This document shows, piece after piece, positions 27,401 to 39,263 of a stretch of DNA of 64,000 nt; within the stretch, counting starts at the first letter, position 1; each line of letters opens with the position of its first letter. The stretch is taken from NCBI RefSeq assembly GCF_027942865.1, contig NC_134514.1:17097965-17161964 (forward strand), written 5' to 3'. Both the position numbers and the translations under genes were made by a program. A model generated the notes under the pieces. That model ran no database searches and had not been told where the DNA came from. It was given only the letters and a program-made list of their open reading frames with translations. The DNA comes from Odontesthes bonariensis. Its lineage: Eukaryota; Chordata; Actinopteri; Atheriniformes; Atherinopsidae.

Positions 27401-30400
27401 CCTGCTTTGAAATCCTTAAAGTAGAAACTAGGTTGGGCTTTTTTAACCTGCTTCTAATTGGGATCAGTCTCTCTCTCTCTCTTCTTTCTTCTCCAGCCAA
27501 CAGAATGAAAGTGTTTTGCTGTCTGATGTGAACTATCACCTGTGAGATAAATTTGCGTGTTTAACTTCAGCAGGCCTTCAACATTTTTGTCAAGTTTTGC
27601 TTGATGATGGTTTACTCAAAAGAAAAGCTTAACTTAAAATAGATTAAAAACAAAACAACAACAACAACTCAGTAGTATCACTTGTTTTATCTCTAAAACC
27701 ACCTCTGTTGACAAATGGCCTGGATGGGCAGAGAAAAATCCTGATTTAAGAATTTTATCTGCAGTGAGGAAGGAAATGAATTGGAAATGAGAGAGGAAGG
27801 ATGTGTTCTAAAAGAGGGTGTTTGAATTTGGCCGGTCTGTGTCTTGTTTTTACTCCTCTGCAGATGCGCACTGAGTTCTTGGTTCGGAAAAGCTAAAAAT
27901 AAGAGCCCTGCTCACCAACCCTCTACTTATTTCTCTTGGTTTCATGTTTACTGTGCTTATTGGGTCAAACTTTTTTCTTCAGTCTTTTTGTGCCATTTCT
28001 GTTTCGTTCTCGGGTTTGTTTATTCACCATTTTTTATGGCAAATAATTTATTCACCGATATGGTTCTCCTGGTTGCAAATGTCATCAACAGTTGATCAAC
28101 AAAAGAGAGAGTTGTATTTTGTGACAGAAAATAATGATACAATTTTTTAGTATTAAATTTAGTTTCTTTTTAAATTGTAGAATTGATCAAAAAGTTTTCT
28201 TTGTCATGGTTGGCTTTTGCAAGGTTAGGTGGGCTTTTGTTCCCCGTCGTGGACAAGGCAGGTTGGTGTCCATGGAGACCAGACGTGTCCAGCATAGTCC
28301 GCAGTGTCTGCAGCATTGCTCTGGTTAATCAAAATGACCACGGTGGTGATGCTTAGAACCTGGACAGTGTGTGCCAAAAGTGAGCACATTAAGATTTTAA
28401 TCGGTAGCCTGCAGGAAAAGGTTCTTGGGCAGCACTGGAACTTATTTCAAGATAGCGATATCTCTGATTGAATTGAACTCAGTTTTATTTGTAAGCACCA
28501 AATGTCATCTCAAAGCACTTGGAAGATACAGTTCAGTTCGAGCTAACTATAATCCAGTTCTTTGCAAATGCAAAAAAAATACAGTTGCCAAGCTAAGGAA
28601 GCCGACAGATGGCATCTAAACTTTTGTTCGATTCAGTCATTCATCCTGAGCGTGCACAAGGCGACAGCCGAGAGGAAAACTTCCTCAGCAGAACCAGACT
28701 TGGGAAGGGCGACAATCTGACCTCGACGGGTTGGGGGTTGAGAAAGCAAAACACAAGTTAATGACAAGAATCATCTCATATGTACATGAGAATAAAGAGA
28801 GAAGAGTCGGGAAAGGTGCCCAGCGCATTGTTGTTTAAACTGAATCAATAAGAAATAATAAACAAAATGCATTTTGAAATTATTTTGATTTATCATTAAC
28901 ATGTCTGATGTCTATCTCTTTGTTTGTGACATATCCTGTCAAAACTCATATTGGTCAAGATAGAAATTAATTCAAAGTCCAAATCTGGCATGGGTAGGAA
29001 TAATTCTGGGCTTTCCTGTATATGCTTATGATGGTGGTTGGTGGCTTGTGTGTGTGTCTTTAAGAATGTACTCTTTGTGTTCATTTCCATCCTGTGAATT
29101 TGTGTGTTTCAGGCCCAGGTGGCATTTCTACAGGGTGAGAGAAAAGGGCAGGAGAATATGAAACAGGACCTGGTGAGGCGGATCAAAATGCTGGAGTTCG
29201 CCCTCAAACAAGAAAGGTAGAACATATTCTTGGAAAGTCCCTCTTTTTGCCCTCATTTCCTAATGTCTGTCATCATAACGGTTTGCAGGCCCAAGGCAAA
29301 GTGATTTGGTAGTGACGGATTTACTTGTGTTTGCCTGTATGGTCATTTGTTGGGCTGCAGGTCTAAGCACCAGAAATTGAAGACAGGAAACGACCAGAGT
29401 CCTGGAGACAAGAAGCCAGAGACGGAGGCGGATCAACGTATGTTGAAATAATCTCCTATCCTCTTTGTTGTTTGGATACATTACAATTTCAACTGCCGTT
29501 GCAATTTTTTCTTTTATTTATTTTTTCTTTCTTCTTTTTATACTGCTTTGCTCTACTTCTGCTCATGCCCTCCTGTTGCATCACTACCGAATAATCTATT
29601 TTCTGTAGTTCCCAATGGGCCAGCTGAGTCAGACTCTGAGCCAGCCAATCAGATGTCCTGGAAGGAGGGTCGTCAACTGCTACGCAAGTAAGTTTTTTCC
29701 TGTCATGTTTGTGTGTGTGTGCGTGTCCAGAACTTTTTATTTAATTTTTTTTTTATCTAGTTGTTGTTTGTTGTTATTTGACGTGTATATGTTTTTGTGC
29801 TCTTTTTTTTTTTTCCCCTTTCAATTTAGATATCTTGAGGAAGTCGGATATTCAGACACCATCCTGGACATGCGCTCTAAACGCGTGCGCTCCCTGCTTG
29901 GAAGGAGCAGCCCAGAGGCTAATGGCCCCACATCCAGTGAAAGCCTCCCTGAGCCTGAGCCACGAGCAGGTGGAGAGTCCTTGCTGGTCAGACAAATAGA
30001 GGAACAAATTAAAAGGTGAGACTGTGGAAGCCAATACTCTATCTATGTTTTTTGCTCCACACACAAGTATACTGATGTGATTGGTGTGGCATAATTATGT
30101 CTCACAGTTTGCTGCACAAAGCAAAATCCCGACTCCTTTGTGTCACTGAACTAAAACATTTATGTCTTGAAAAGAATAAACTTTTACCAGAATGTTGGGG
30201 AGAAACATGGTCTTATCCTAAAGTATCCCAATATTTTGGAGGCAGTGGAATGGTGCTGGCAAGTATTGCCAGTCGAGCTGAGTCACTGGTGCTTACTGAT
30301 GATGTGATAGCTGACAAAAAGTAGCAGGATGAGCTCTGAAGTGTATAGAGCTCTACTTTCTGCTCAAATTCAGTCAAATGCTGCTAAACTAGACAGCACT

Positions 30401-33400
30401 TAACCGTACAAGAGCTCTTCAAATCAAAGCGATGTTATGTTCTCACTCACCTGATCCCAAACCCATTCAGCGTTCTTTCTGCTCATCGAGGACGGTGCAA
30501 AAACAAGCAGCAACCAAAGGCAGCTGCAGTAAAGGCATGGCAAAGCACCTCGAGGAAGGAAGCTGTGCATTTATTACTGGCTTCAAGACTTGGGGCAAAG
30601 GACTTTTACACTTTCAAGTGTTGAAAATAATCTTTTTGTTTAAAATGGTAGACTGTTGAGTAAATTACGAGTCTTTCATTTGAGGGGACACTTTAAAGCT
30701 CTTATATTCAAGCTGAGATTCTACACTTTGATCACATCGTAATTGCTTTTATTTGAAACGCAATGAAAAACTGAGGAAAGTAGAAAAGGAAAGTTCTCTG
30801 TTTAAAAGACTTAAGAGCCGCCGTCACCGCCAAAACCTCATTTAGATACCACAGCAGACCACTGACGGACACGACCACAACATATTACGGTGTACCGGAC
30901 CTTACACCTTCTAACAGGTGTTTTACACTCGGGACAGCAGGATTTGGTCGGGCCATCCTGATGATTGTTACATAATAATGAGGTTGATATTGTCTGACAG
31001 TTATTTATTAATGAAGTAGTGAATGATATTCTGTTACAAATGGTGTTCAAGAGATTAGAGCTAGACTTACCAGGCAGAAAGTGTGCATGTGACTCGTTAA
31101 GACATAGGTAGGTGTGCTTATTCCAAGTCAAGACGAGAATACGACTTCCACATCCTTATCTCAAAAGCCAGTAGAATATAGCCGCTTTCGGACTGTAGGA
31201 ACCTTTGGCAGTTCTAATAACCTTTTAATCCGCGGGGCCGTTTTCTCCCGTGTTCGGACATACAGGAACTCGGGGCTATCTCCCTCAGTTCCTATAACTA
31301 TTTAGCTCCTACTCCGAGGTCGGGTCTTTTCATAGTTCTATAGAACGATCTGACGGAGGTGTGTGGTGGTCGGTAGCTACGCCCCATGTCATGCTATCAC
31401 GGCTGAAATGTCTCCTCATACACGGACACAACCGGCGGGTTTTAATAAGTTAAACTTACACTGGTCTCATTTGTCTGCGGCGCTCTGCTCTCCTTTCTTC
31501 CTTCATGAAATAAAAAACTCTCTGTGAACTTTTCCAGCCTCGATATTAGACGCCTGATGTGATTGTCCATGATTAATATCACCATCATGCAGACCATAAA
31601 CACGGTGGCCTCCCCACTCTCCATATTAGCTTCTTGGTGGTGTTTTTCCTACTCTCATTACTTTTACCGTTTTGTTTTGTGTTTGAATGTAGCGCTAAAC
31701 GGCTAACGGCTAACACGTCACTGAAGCAGACGGCTGCACGCGGCGCATCAGTCCCTATCAGGTCCCGACTCATGTGCGAATGCAGACTGAAACAGTTCCG
31801 CTGGGGAAGGATAGTTATCAGAACGAAATTCGAGGAGGGTAGTTCTGATAACTACTTTCTTAGAACGGTCTGTCCGAAAGCGGCTATTGATCCACAAAAA
31901 GGGACTAAATAGGAGGGCATCCTCTGGCATGTGCCATGTCTCTTTTGCTTTTGACATTTATATCGTCACATTTTTTTTCCACAGCAGAACATTCATGCTT
32001 TAACGTGGTTCGTAGTCCGTGTAACGCGGTCGCCACAGTCACATGCACAGTTGAGTCGAGCTACTATTACAGCTCGACCACCATCCTAATCCTATTATAC
32101 ATGCACAGGGGCAGAATCAATTCATTTTTGACTGAAGTATGTTCGAAAATTGTAAGGAAATTCGCGGAACATTCTGCTACTTCTGATGTTCCCTGTGGGA
32201 GATCATCATACATGCAATAATGGCCGAATTCACTGCACAGATGTACGATTTTACCTGGACTAACGTGTTAATATGCATTTCAAAAGTCTTGCACCTGTCA
32301 GACCAACCCAATAATGACTTTTTTTTTTTCTAGTGTCATGTAAACGTGCTTAGTGTCTCAAAACTGACCCTGTCATGTGGATCCATTCCTTGAAACTATC
32401 CGATGCAAATGTGATGCATTGTAAAAATCCACAGAAAGGCACTTTTGCTCAAACCCCTATAAATAACATTTTTGAAGGTTCCGCATAGCTTTTAGTTTAG
32501 CTCACCTGTCAGAATTCCTCCTTGATTCTTCAAACTGAATGAGCTCCACACCTACTCATAGTTTGCATGTGAACCTTTATACTTATTTTCATGCTTGCAT
32601 GGTGTCATGTAGTGTGATTGAAGTCATGCTTCCATCCACTGTATGGTATTGTCCTAGACAACATTTGTATGAATTAAAAAAAAACAAAAAACATGTATCT
32701 GTTCATAGGAATGCGGGCAAGGAAAGCTCAAAGGTGCATGCGGGTGGTTCAGTGCTGGATAAGATCCCTTTCCTTCATGGCTGTGAGGACGATGATGAAG
32801 ATGACAGTGATGAGGAAGATGACTTCCAAGGCATGGCCACTGACTGCATCGATGGTCCACGAAAGAGCAAAAAGACTCGTGTAAAGGTCTGACCAGTGAT
32901 GAGAAATGAAATTGTCAAATTTCTCAGCTACGAACTGTACTGTTGACTAATCTGTGCTCTTTTCTGTCCAGGTGAGTTCGGAGCCTATGACCACAGATCT
33001 GGACCCCGAGGACGAGGAGGACGAAGACGACTCGGAAGACGCCCTCAGTGAATTTGACTTTCTTGGCTCAGGGGAGGATGGGGAGGGGGCGGGAGAGGCC
33101 CGGATCTCGGGGGATGGACGGGAGTTAGGTACGCTGTTGCCATAGCAACATCACCAGCACTGCCAGAATCACTGCCACCAGAGAACCTGTCTTTTTTTTT
33201 TTTTTTTTTTTTTTTGCCTCCCCTCGCTCACCTTTTTACCTTTTACTTCTCGTTGTGTCTTGGCATCTCTTCTTGTCAATAAAACCAACCTCTTTTCCCA
33301 ACCACCTGTCTCTGTCCTGTTTCACGAGCTGTCAGTCTGTGACTCTTTAGAGCTGTGTGGCTGTCAGCTTTGTCTGTAGATGTACTTTCTGTGGTCCAGG

Positions 33401-36400
33401 GGCCATTGCAAAGGTTATCACGCATGCTACCTCTTCTTGTTACATGTTCACATTTCATTCTTTCAGCCATATTTACACAATAGCTTTGTGATTATTTTTT
33501 TTTATTTTATTTTTTTTCCTTTAGATTTTAACCTCTCCTATAGAGACTGACTACAATTATTTAAGATTATTTTATTTTATAGAACATAGTGTATCTTTTT
33601 TCCTCTTTCTGCCTGCATTTGTGTCATCTGTCCATCTGTTGGCCTCTCCGTCCTTCCTCCGCCTCTCGGCATGACTGGATCTTTTGTTTCTCTCCTCTTG
33701 CCGGGTTCAGAGAACCGCAGGAACAAGTTACAAGGCATGATGTCGGATTTCCCCCCTAAACCTACCCCACCCCCCTCTGTATCAGGACAGGCTCGCCCCG
33801 GGGAAGGTAAGATTTCCTCAACTTAAATGCTTCAAAAGAAAAAAAAACGTGGATTGTCTCTCCCCAACTATTATTAGTCAGTTTACTCTATCCCACACTT
33901 CCTGCAATTGCAGCTTTTGATGATGAAACTCCGTTTTAAAATCTGTGTCGGGTTAAACTTGCAGAGCTACTCCCACACCTCTGAATATTTCCTTCCTACA
34001 TAGTGTGGGAGTAAGGAAACCGGATGAATGGACACAGCTTGCCACAAGTTTTTGCCTTGTAGAACATTTAGAGCCTCTGTGTTGCTCAAGACACGGAGAT
34101 AACTCTTGTGCTTTACCGCCTCCTACCTGCAGGTGGTGCCCTGGGTTTCTCCTCTGATGTCTTCATTATGGATGCAGTTGGAGGAGGGGACATGAACCTG
34201 GGCGAACTGGCGGATCTCACCGTCGCCAATGACAACGATCTCTCTATGGATGTAATTACAAATCTGATCTGGTCGAACCTCAGTATGTATCCAGTGTGTG
34301 CTCTTAAAAACTGTAAATATCCCCCTCTTGTGTGTCTGTGTGCCATTAGATGCAGGATAACAGAGAGGAGTTCAAGAAGACGTGGAACCCTCGTTTTACA
34401 CTACGCAGCCACTTTGACGCCATCCGGGCTTTGACCTTTCACCCCAGCCAAGCAGTGCTGCTCACAGCATCTGAGGATGGTACACTAAAACTGTGGAACC
34501 TCAACAAGGCCATGCACTCTAAAAAGTAAGAGCTTCCCTATTGTTGCACTTTTCTTTTTTTTCTTTTCACACGTAATGTTGCTACTCCTGCTGATATTGT
34601 CCAAACACAAACTCGCACAGAGCAGAGAAATACAATTCTGAAGCAAGTTTCAAAGATTGTTTCTGTCCACAGGAACGCAGCTCTGGATGTTGAACCCATT
34701 TACACATTTAGAGCGCACAGGTGAGTTCAGTCTCAGACATGTACGAACACTAATTTGTGTTTGGTGCACATCCTTGCCGCTCACATCCAACTCACCACTC
34801 CACTGACGGCTGTCTGGTTTTGTGTAGTGGAGCTGTTCTGTCACTGACAATGAGCGAGGAAGGAGAATCCTGCTTCAGCGGCGGTTTGGATGGAACAGTC
34901 AGGTGTTGGAAGATGCCCGACCTCAATGTAGATCCTTACGATAACTATGGTGAGTTTTAACAGTAGTCGGCAACATTTCTATAAAGCGTATATCTTGTGT
35001 TTGTGTTATATTAAAATGTGTTTCTCCCATCGTTTAGATCCTGGCATTGAGAGCAGCGTACTCGCAGGCCACGAGGACAGCGTTTGGGGTCTGACTTACT
35101 CATCAGCTCACCACCGCCTTGCTTCCTGCTCAGCTGACGGCACCATTCGCATCTGGGATCCTCAGAACTCGTCTCCCTGTTTGTCCGTCTTCAATAAGGA
35201 GAAAGGTACACCTCCGTGTTGTATGGAGGCCCTGAGGGGCAAAGCGGCAGCAAAGCAAGACACTCATTCCACCGAAAACAACAAACAAAACCAGGAAGCA
35301 CAATGACAAAGGAGGAAACCGTGAAAATTGTTTTTTTTAAAAAGCAGAAAAAATGCAGCATTTGTCTAATTCTATTTTTAGCGTGGGATTACCGTGTTGA
35401 CCCTTTTAGACAAAGCAGATACAGAAAGAACTTCCACATAATCTTGATTTATGGCTTTTTCAGCAGGCAAAAATAACAAGAACGTAGAGTTTTGTTTTTT
35501 TTTTTCTTTTTTTCACAGCTCTGTAGTGTTTATCAAACATTTTTATGTTTTGCACCTCAGGTCCAGTGTCATGTTGTGTATGTAGATTTATTGTGTCCAG
35601 GCCCCACAGATTCATTATTTCCCTCCTTTTTCCAGAGCATGGAACACCCACCTCAGTGGCCTTTGTGGCCACTGACCCCAACCAGGTGGTGGTGTCATTC
35701 GACGCTGGCGAGACATTGCTCTATGACCTCAACACAGAGCAGAGCGTCACTGCATTAGAGACGCAGACAAAAGACGGTATGTTCTGAACAGTTAATTCTC
35801 CTCTATGAGTAATGTTCCCATTTAGAAATGACCTGTGAACACATGGTGAGATAAATAAATTAAACAGATTGAATTGTTTGTTTCCTCTCGCAGGCAGTGA
35901 GCTGATCAACCGTGTTGTGAGTCACCCAAATGAGCCCGTCTCCATCACTGCACATGAGAACCGCACCATCCGATTCCTGGATAACAAGACAGGTGCTTTG
36001 TTCGAGCAGTTTCCTCCGGGATCGATAAAGTTTTCTGATTCTGAAAATCACAAACAAAAGTTTGCCATGGTGACGTTTTTATTGACATACCAGTATAGTT
36101 GCTAGTTTCTGAGGAGGGTGATGTGAGGGATGATGTGATAGCTGACAAAAAGTAGTTCTAGTTCTAAGCAGATCAAACTCCAAGTGGTAAGAAATTTAAG
36201 ATGTGAATATTATGAACAGATTTAATCTGATGGATGATGGCTGTGAGATGTCACCTTTGCCTGCCCGTCCTGAAGTTGTCCTCACAAATTGTCTTGTCTT
36301 GTATTTTCATACAGGTAAAGTTGTCCACTCAATGGTGGCCCACTTGGATGCGGTCACCTGTCTTACTACAGACCCTAAAGGCACTTACCTCATCTCTGGC

Positions 36401-36742
36401 AGTGAGTGTTACTGAGCTTATTGTCTTGTCTTGATTCTGACCCTGTCCCACTGACAGTGTGTGTTGTGGTATATTGCAGAAGAAGATGTGCAACATTGCA
36501 CTTAGGATTCCTTTACATGGTACTCCACAGTGACTTTTGCCCCTCACAACACCTGCTCTTTACTTCCTGCAGGCCACGACTGCTCGGTGCGCTTGTGGAT
36601 GCTGGACAACAGGACGTGCGTGCAGGAGATCACCGCCCACAGGAAGAAGCATGATGAGGCCATTCATGATGTGGCCTTCCACTCTTCCCAGCCCTTCATT
36701 GCCAGTGCTGGCGCAGATGCACTTGCCAAGATCTTCGTGTGA
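21481..36742 (+). CDS. strn4: Striatin-4 (zinedin), 17 coding exons
   Basis: B'''-type regulatory subunit of PP2A and scaffold of the STRIPAK complex. Coding exons: 21481-21801, 29113-29216, 29361-29437, 29609-29687, 29830-30015, 32709-32886, 32972-33128, 33711-33806, 34133-34251, 34350-34525, 34673-34720, 34828-34949, 35038-35205, 35636-35776, 35894-35992, 36315-36401, 36573-36742. They total 2328 nt and 775 aa (human STRN4 753). Domains: Gly/Ala-rich N-terminus with poly-Ala (about 47-57); caveolin-binding FIQYEWGRF (84-92); a coiled coil continuing through FLQGERKGQEN; a calmodulin-binding-like region around RSKRVRSLLGR; acidic stretches DDDEDDSDEEDD (exon 6) and EDEEDEDDSED (exon 7); then C-terminal WD40 repeats from exon 10, with GTLKLWN, GTVRCWK, GTIRIWD and the terminal AGADALAKIFV. 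Synteny with fkrp and prkd2 supports strn4 over strn or strn3. The exon 6 donor (AAG|GTCTGA) is weak. An in-frame TGA lies four codons upstream of the ATG. Confidence 0.95.
21608..21651 (+). repeat. strn4: GCN/CAG triplet tract encoding poly-alanine
   Basis: Inside strn4 exon 1 a run of GCA and GCG codons encodes about eleven consecutive alanines (residues 47-57) in a wider Ala-rich stretch. The last part is a pure GCA repeat of about seven units, so length variation is likely. Confidence 0.9.
27131..27149. repeat. (GT)n microsatellite
   Basis: About nine uninterrupted GT units in strn4 intron 1. Confidence 0.9.
28463..28750. repeat. Degraded teleost dispersed repeat
   Basis: The order of segments (TTTTATTTGTAAGCACCAAATGTCATCTCAA, then GGCGACAGCCGAGAGGAAAACTTCC, then GCAGAACCAGACT, then GACCTCGACGGGTTGGGGGTTGAG) matches a dispersed repeat I recall from many teleost genomes. 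No terminal repeats, target duplications or coding capacity can be seen. Classification is from memory only, and the element class is uncertain. Confidence 0.5.
30298..30324 (+). repeat. 27-bp exact repeat, copy 1
   Basis: Identical over 27 bp to 36129-36155 in strn4 intron 15. The core is GTGATAGCTGACAAAAAG. Here it closes a possible hairpin: AGCT...TCAC upstream can pair with GTGA.AGCT inside the repeat. A neighbouring perfect 7-bp stem, CTGGCAA/TTGCCAG with a GTA loop, lies at about 30255-30271. Confidence 0.7.
31460..31624 (-). pseudogene. First-exon remnant of a transposon gene
   Basis: Inside the inverted-repeat element, a minus-strand frame starts with ATG at 31624 and stays open to a consensus donor (ACCAGT|GTAAGT, exon end 31460). 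The encoded 55 residues (MESGEATVFMVCMM..., a hydrophobic N-terminus followed by basic residues) match nothing I recognise with certainty. No downstream exon is present in the element, so it cannot encode a full transposase. Confidence 0.4.
31812..31854. repeat. Subterminal hairpin in the DNA transposon
   Basis: TAGTTATCAGAAC at 31812-31824 and its exact reverse complement at 31842-31854 surround a 17-nt spacer, close to the right terminal repeat. Related GTTCTA/TAGAAC motifs recur near the left end (about 31215 and 31337), suggesting transposase-binding sites. Confidence 0.85.
32257..32352. repeat. Short MITE-like repeat, copy 2
   Basis: A 96-bp counterpart of 9701-9797 in the same orientation. 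It keeps the clearer right end CATGTAAACGTGCTTA, which is the inverted form of copy 1's left end. Copy 2 lacks the GGTTTT stretch seen inside copy 1. Confidence 0.5.
36129..36155 (+). repeat. 27-bp exact repeat, copy 2
   Basis: Exact match to 30298-30324, located in strn4 intron 15 between exons 15 and 16. The flanking sequence is different. The preceding GGTGATGTGAGG is a partial echo of the repeat's own GATGATGTGAT. Confidence 0.7.
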
Positions 36743-37604
36743 CAGCACCATTGTCATTCTGGTGAGACCGGGTGAAAAGAGAGAACAAGGACTGGGCGCA
36801 GGGGTGGGATAGTTTTTGGGGGTTTGCAGATTTGAACAAATCGCCGATAGATCACGTTAAGATCAGCCAAATTAGAGAGAATATGGTTTAGTGCTCATAT
36901 ATGTGCACATAGGTTATTACCCTGTCATTTAAAGTAAAGATAAAAATTTTACATGTAAATATTCAGTTTATTTGTATGGCTCAGTCTTTTTTCTTTTTAA
37001 GAAAAAATTATACGTTATCAGAAAAAAAAAAGCCCCCCTGTTATAGCTTTGAACCTTTTGTATTGTCTTCTTTTTGTGGTAAACTTGGATAATGATATGC
37101 ATTCTTCCTGGAGTGTTTCTCACCTGGCAGAACTTGTTTTTCTTTGGCAAGGAAATTATCGCAAAATCATTTTTATTTCCACCGAGAGCTCATTTGACCA
37201 GATCTCGCAGGTTCACAGGAGCAGCCTCTGGGTGCAACTGCCACACTTGGACTTTTTGAGTCACTTTGTTTGTGACGCCGGAGTTTCTGGAAAATAGTGT
37301 TCCACATATTAAACAGCTCTAGCTCCTAAAGAGCCCCTGGAATTATCGTTTTTAGGCCAAATTTATTCTGCAACAGAAAGTTGTTATGATTTGTTGACCG
37401 GTTGAAATAACAACTGTCAGTGTCCAAATACTTTTGGACCTAGATGCAGTCATAGTGACATTGGACTTTGTATTTGCTTTCTGTATTTGTGTTGTCGGCA
37501 GTTCCAAGCAGCTGTTGGTCTAACTTTGTTTTCCTGCTTTTAGAGTCCTCCAACAACAACTGGGCCAAAAGAGACTGAAGACTACAGTGGATACATTTCA
37601 CCTG

Positions 37605-37606
<2 letters not shown>

Positions 37607-37687
<81 letters not shown>
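37607..37687. repeat. Compound (CT)n(CA)n microsatellite
   Basis: About 40 bp of CT repeats, interrupted once by GT, running straight into about 40 bp of CA repeats. Confidence 0.95.
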
Positions 37688-37690
<3 letters not shown>

Positions 37691-38199
37691 TGTCCTGCAC
37701 CCCACTGGCTGGGTCGTCACCACAGGACGTCACCCTTCCCCTTCAACTCCACACTGTTCTCTGATGCCTCAGTGACTTCTTGTAATACTAATCACATCTT
37801 GTAATGCTTTTTTATAAAATCCTGGCTGCTCTGTTTTCAAGTAATCACTTTTCTACACTACATTATTCTATATTCTGTTCTGCTTTTTTTTTTTCCTTCT
37901 TTTTCAGTCAATGATTATTACAAAGCACCTTGTGTATATGTTTGCGGGCTTCAGCCGCTGACACACTACCCGCATTTTACAGAGAACCAACAAGGAAACA
38001 CTGCACACAATGCAAAAATGCACTACTGAATCGCATTTTTTTAGCTTCTTTTTGAATAGTTGAGAAAGTGCTTGTGGGCTAACATAACTTTTCAGCATGA
38101 CCTAAAACAGTAACGGTTCCCAATGTTGAGAGGAAACAGAAACACGCGACCCAATCTCTGCAATGGGAATCAATGTGTAACATTCCAAAGACTCCAGGT

Positions 38200-38202
<3 letters not shown>

Positions 38203-38233
<31 letters not shown>
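38203..38233. repeat. (GT)n microsatellite
   Basis: About 31 bp of uninterrupted GT repeats downstream of strn4. Confidence 0.95.
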
Positions 38234-38238
<5 letters not shown>

Positions 38239-39232
38239 ATGTTTTGGATCACAGATAGTTTAAATTAGGTGTGTGTGTGATGTGAGGAGACAGTTGCTAA
38301 CCAGTGTTGAACAAATAGCTTTAATTTCAAATTTGTCAGCAAGATATTTAGTCTCATCGCTTGTCTGAGTAGCGTCCCCTGTGATTCTGCCTCTGCTTAC
38401 GTGTGTGCGCGCGTTTGGGATTAAATGTCTCTTTGCTGTACATGATAAAAGACCACATTTCCAAGGTCATGGTTGATTTCAAACTCGACTGCACAGCCTG
38501 ATGCTCCCTCACTCTGAGAGCACAGCTGAGGTCAGCGGACTGCAGGGGCGCAAGGCTGGTCGGCACGCTCCCTACAAATGGCACAGATCATGTCATTTGG
38601 TGCTTTTTACTGTACAGAGGAACGCGTGTTTGCGTGTGTGTGTTGGTGTGTGTGTAAATGCACTAGTTAAACCACGGTGCTATGAGAGACCTCGTCAGTC
38701 TTGAGTCAGAATCAGGGACCTGTTTTGTGTGTAAATGAGAGAATGCGTTTCTCACTCATGGGGCTACAATGGTGTATGAATCACCTTTTTAAGCTGCATT
38801 TAATTGTTGAGTCATTTCATTAACTGTAGTCACATTTCAGAATCAACAGTCACAGGTAATGTTTTGATCAGAGGGATGTAAATGACGTGGACACTGATTG
38901 TTTCCGGCTCGATAAGCGTCCAGAGCCGGCGCCGGTTGAATCACAGTGAGGACCTGCTGGATCCGAGACGGTTTTCCTCAGATGCGAAGTGGTCATTTTC
39001 ACGTTGGTGCCAACTTGTGGCTGCTGGTTGTTTCTGGTTTGTTTCAGTTTATTCAGGCTTTCAGAAAAGCTCAACGGCACCTTCGCTCGTGTGTTGAGTT
39101 GAGGTTTTCTCAAGATGTGCATCAGTTGCACAAATGGAAGCCAGGGAGCTAATGAAGGTGGTCCCCTGTTTCTGAAGAGGCATGCTGGGAAAAACCGAAA
39201 TCCTGACACAAAAAGAAAGTATTGCTGTTAGA

Positions 39233-39238
<6 letters not shown>

Positions 39239-39263
<25 letters not shown>
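39239..39263. repeat. (TG)n microsatellite
   Basis: About 25 bp of TG repeats downstream of strn4, in the candidate long 3'UTR. Confidence 0.9.

Larger units (their letters stand above)
21802..29112 (+). other. strn4 intron 1
   Basis: A 7.3-kb intron from donor GTAAAT to an acceptor ending TGTTTCAG. It carries a GT microsatellite (27131-27149), a CT run near 27469, and a degraded dispersed repeat (28463-28750). A short segment at about 23017-23065 (CCCTTGAGCAAGGCA) resembles a motif common in fish dispersed repeats. No further exon was recognised. Confidence 0.75.
31180..31885. mobile_element. Non-autonomous DNA transposon with terminal inverted repeats
   Basis: Ends are perfect 14-bp inverted repeats: AGCCGCTTTCGGAC at 31180-31193 and its reverse complement at 31872-31885. 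The dinucleotide AT lies directly outside each end. A 2-bp AT target duplication would suit an ISL2EU-type PIF/Harbinger element, but that assignment rests on memory. The 706-bp body carries a subterminal 13-bp perfect hairpin (31812-31824/31842-31854) and, on the minus strand, a short ATG-initiated frame ending at a strong GTAAGT donor. No transposase catalytic domain remains. Local base use is richer in CpG than the surrounding intron. Confidence 0.7.
30016..32708 (+). other. strn4 intron 5
   Basis: A 2.7-kb intron. It holds one copy of a 27-bp exact repeat (30298-30324), an inverted-repeat DNA transposon (31180-31885) and copy 2 of a short MITE-like repeat (32257-32352). No alternative exon recognised. 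Confidence 0.8.

Noticed and set aside
30190-30325. Complete H/ACA snoRNA gene in strn4 intron 5
   Set aside because: Two hairpins and an ACA-like end can be drawn, but no H box (ANANNA) lies in the hinge and no target pairing is known.
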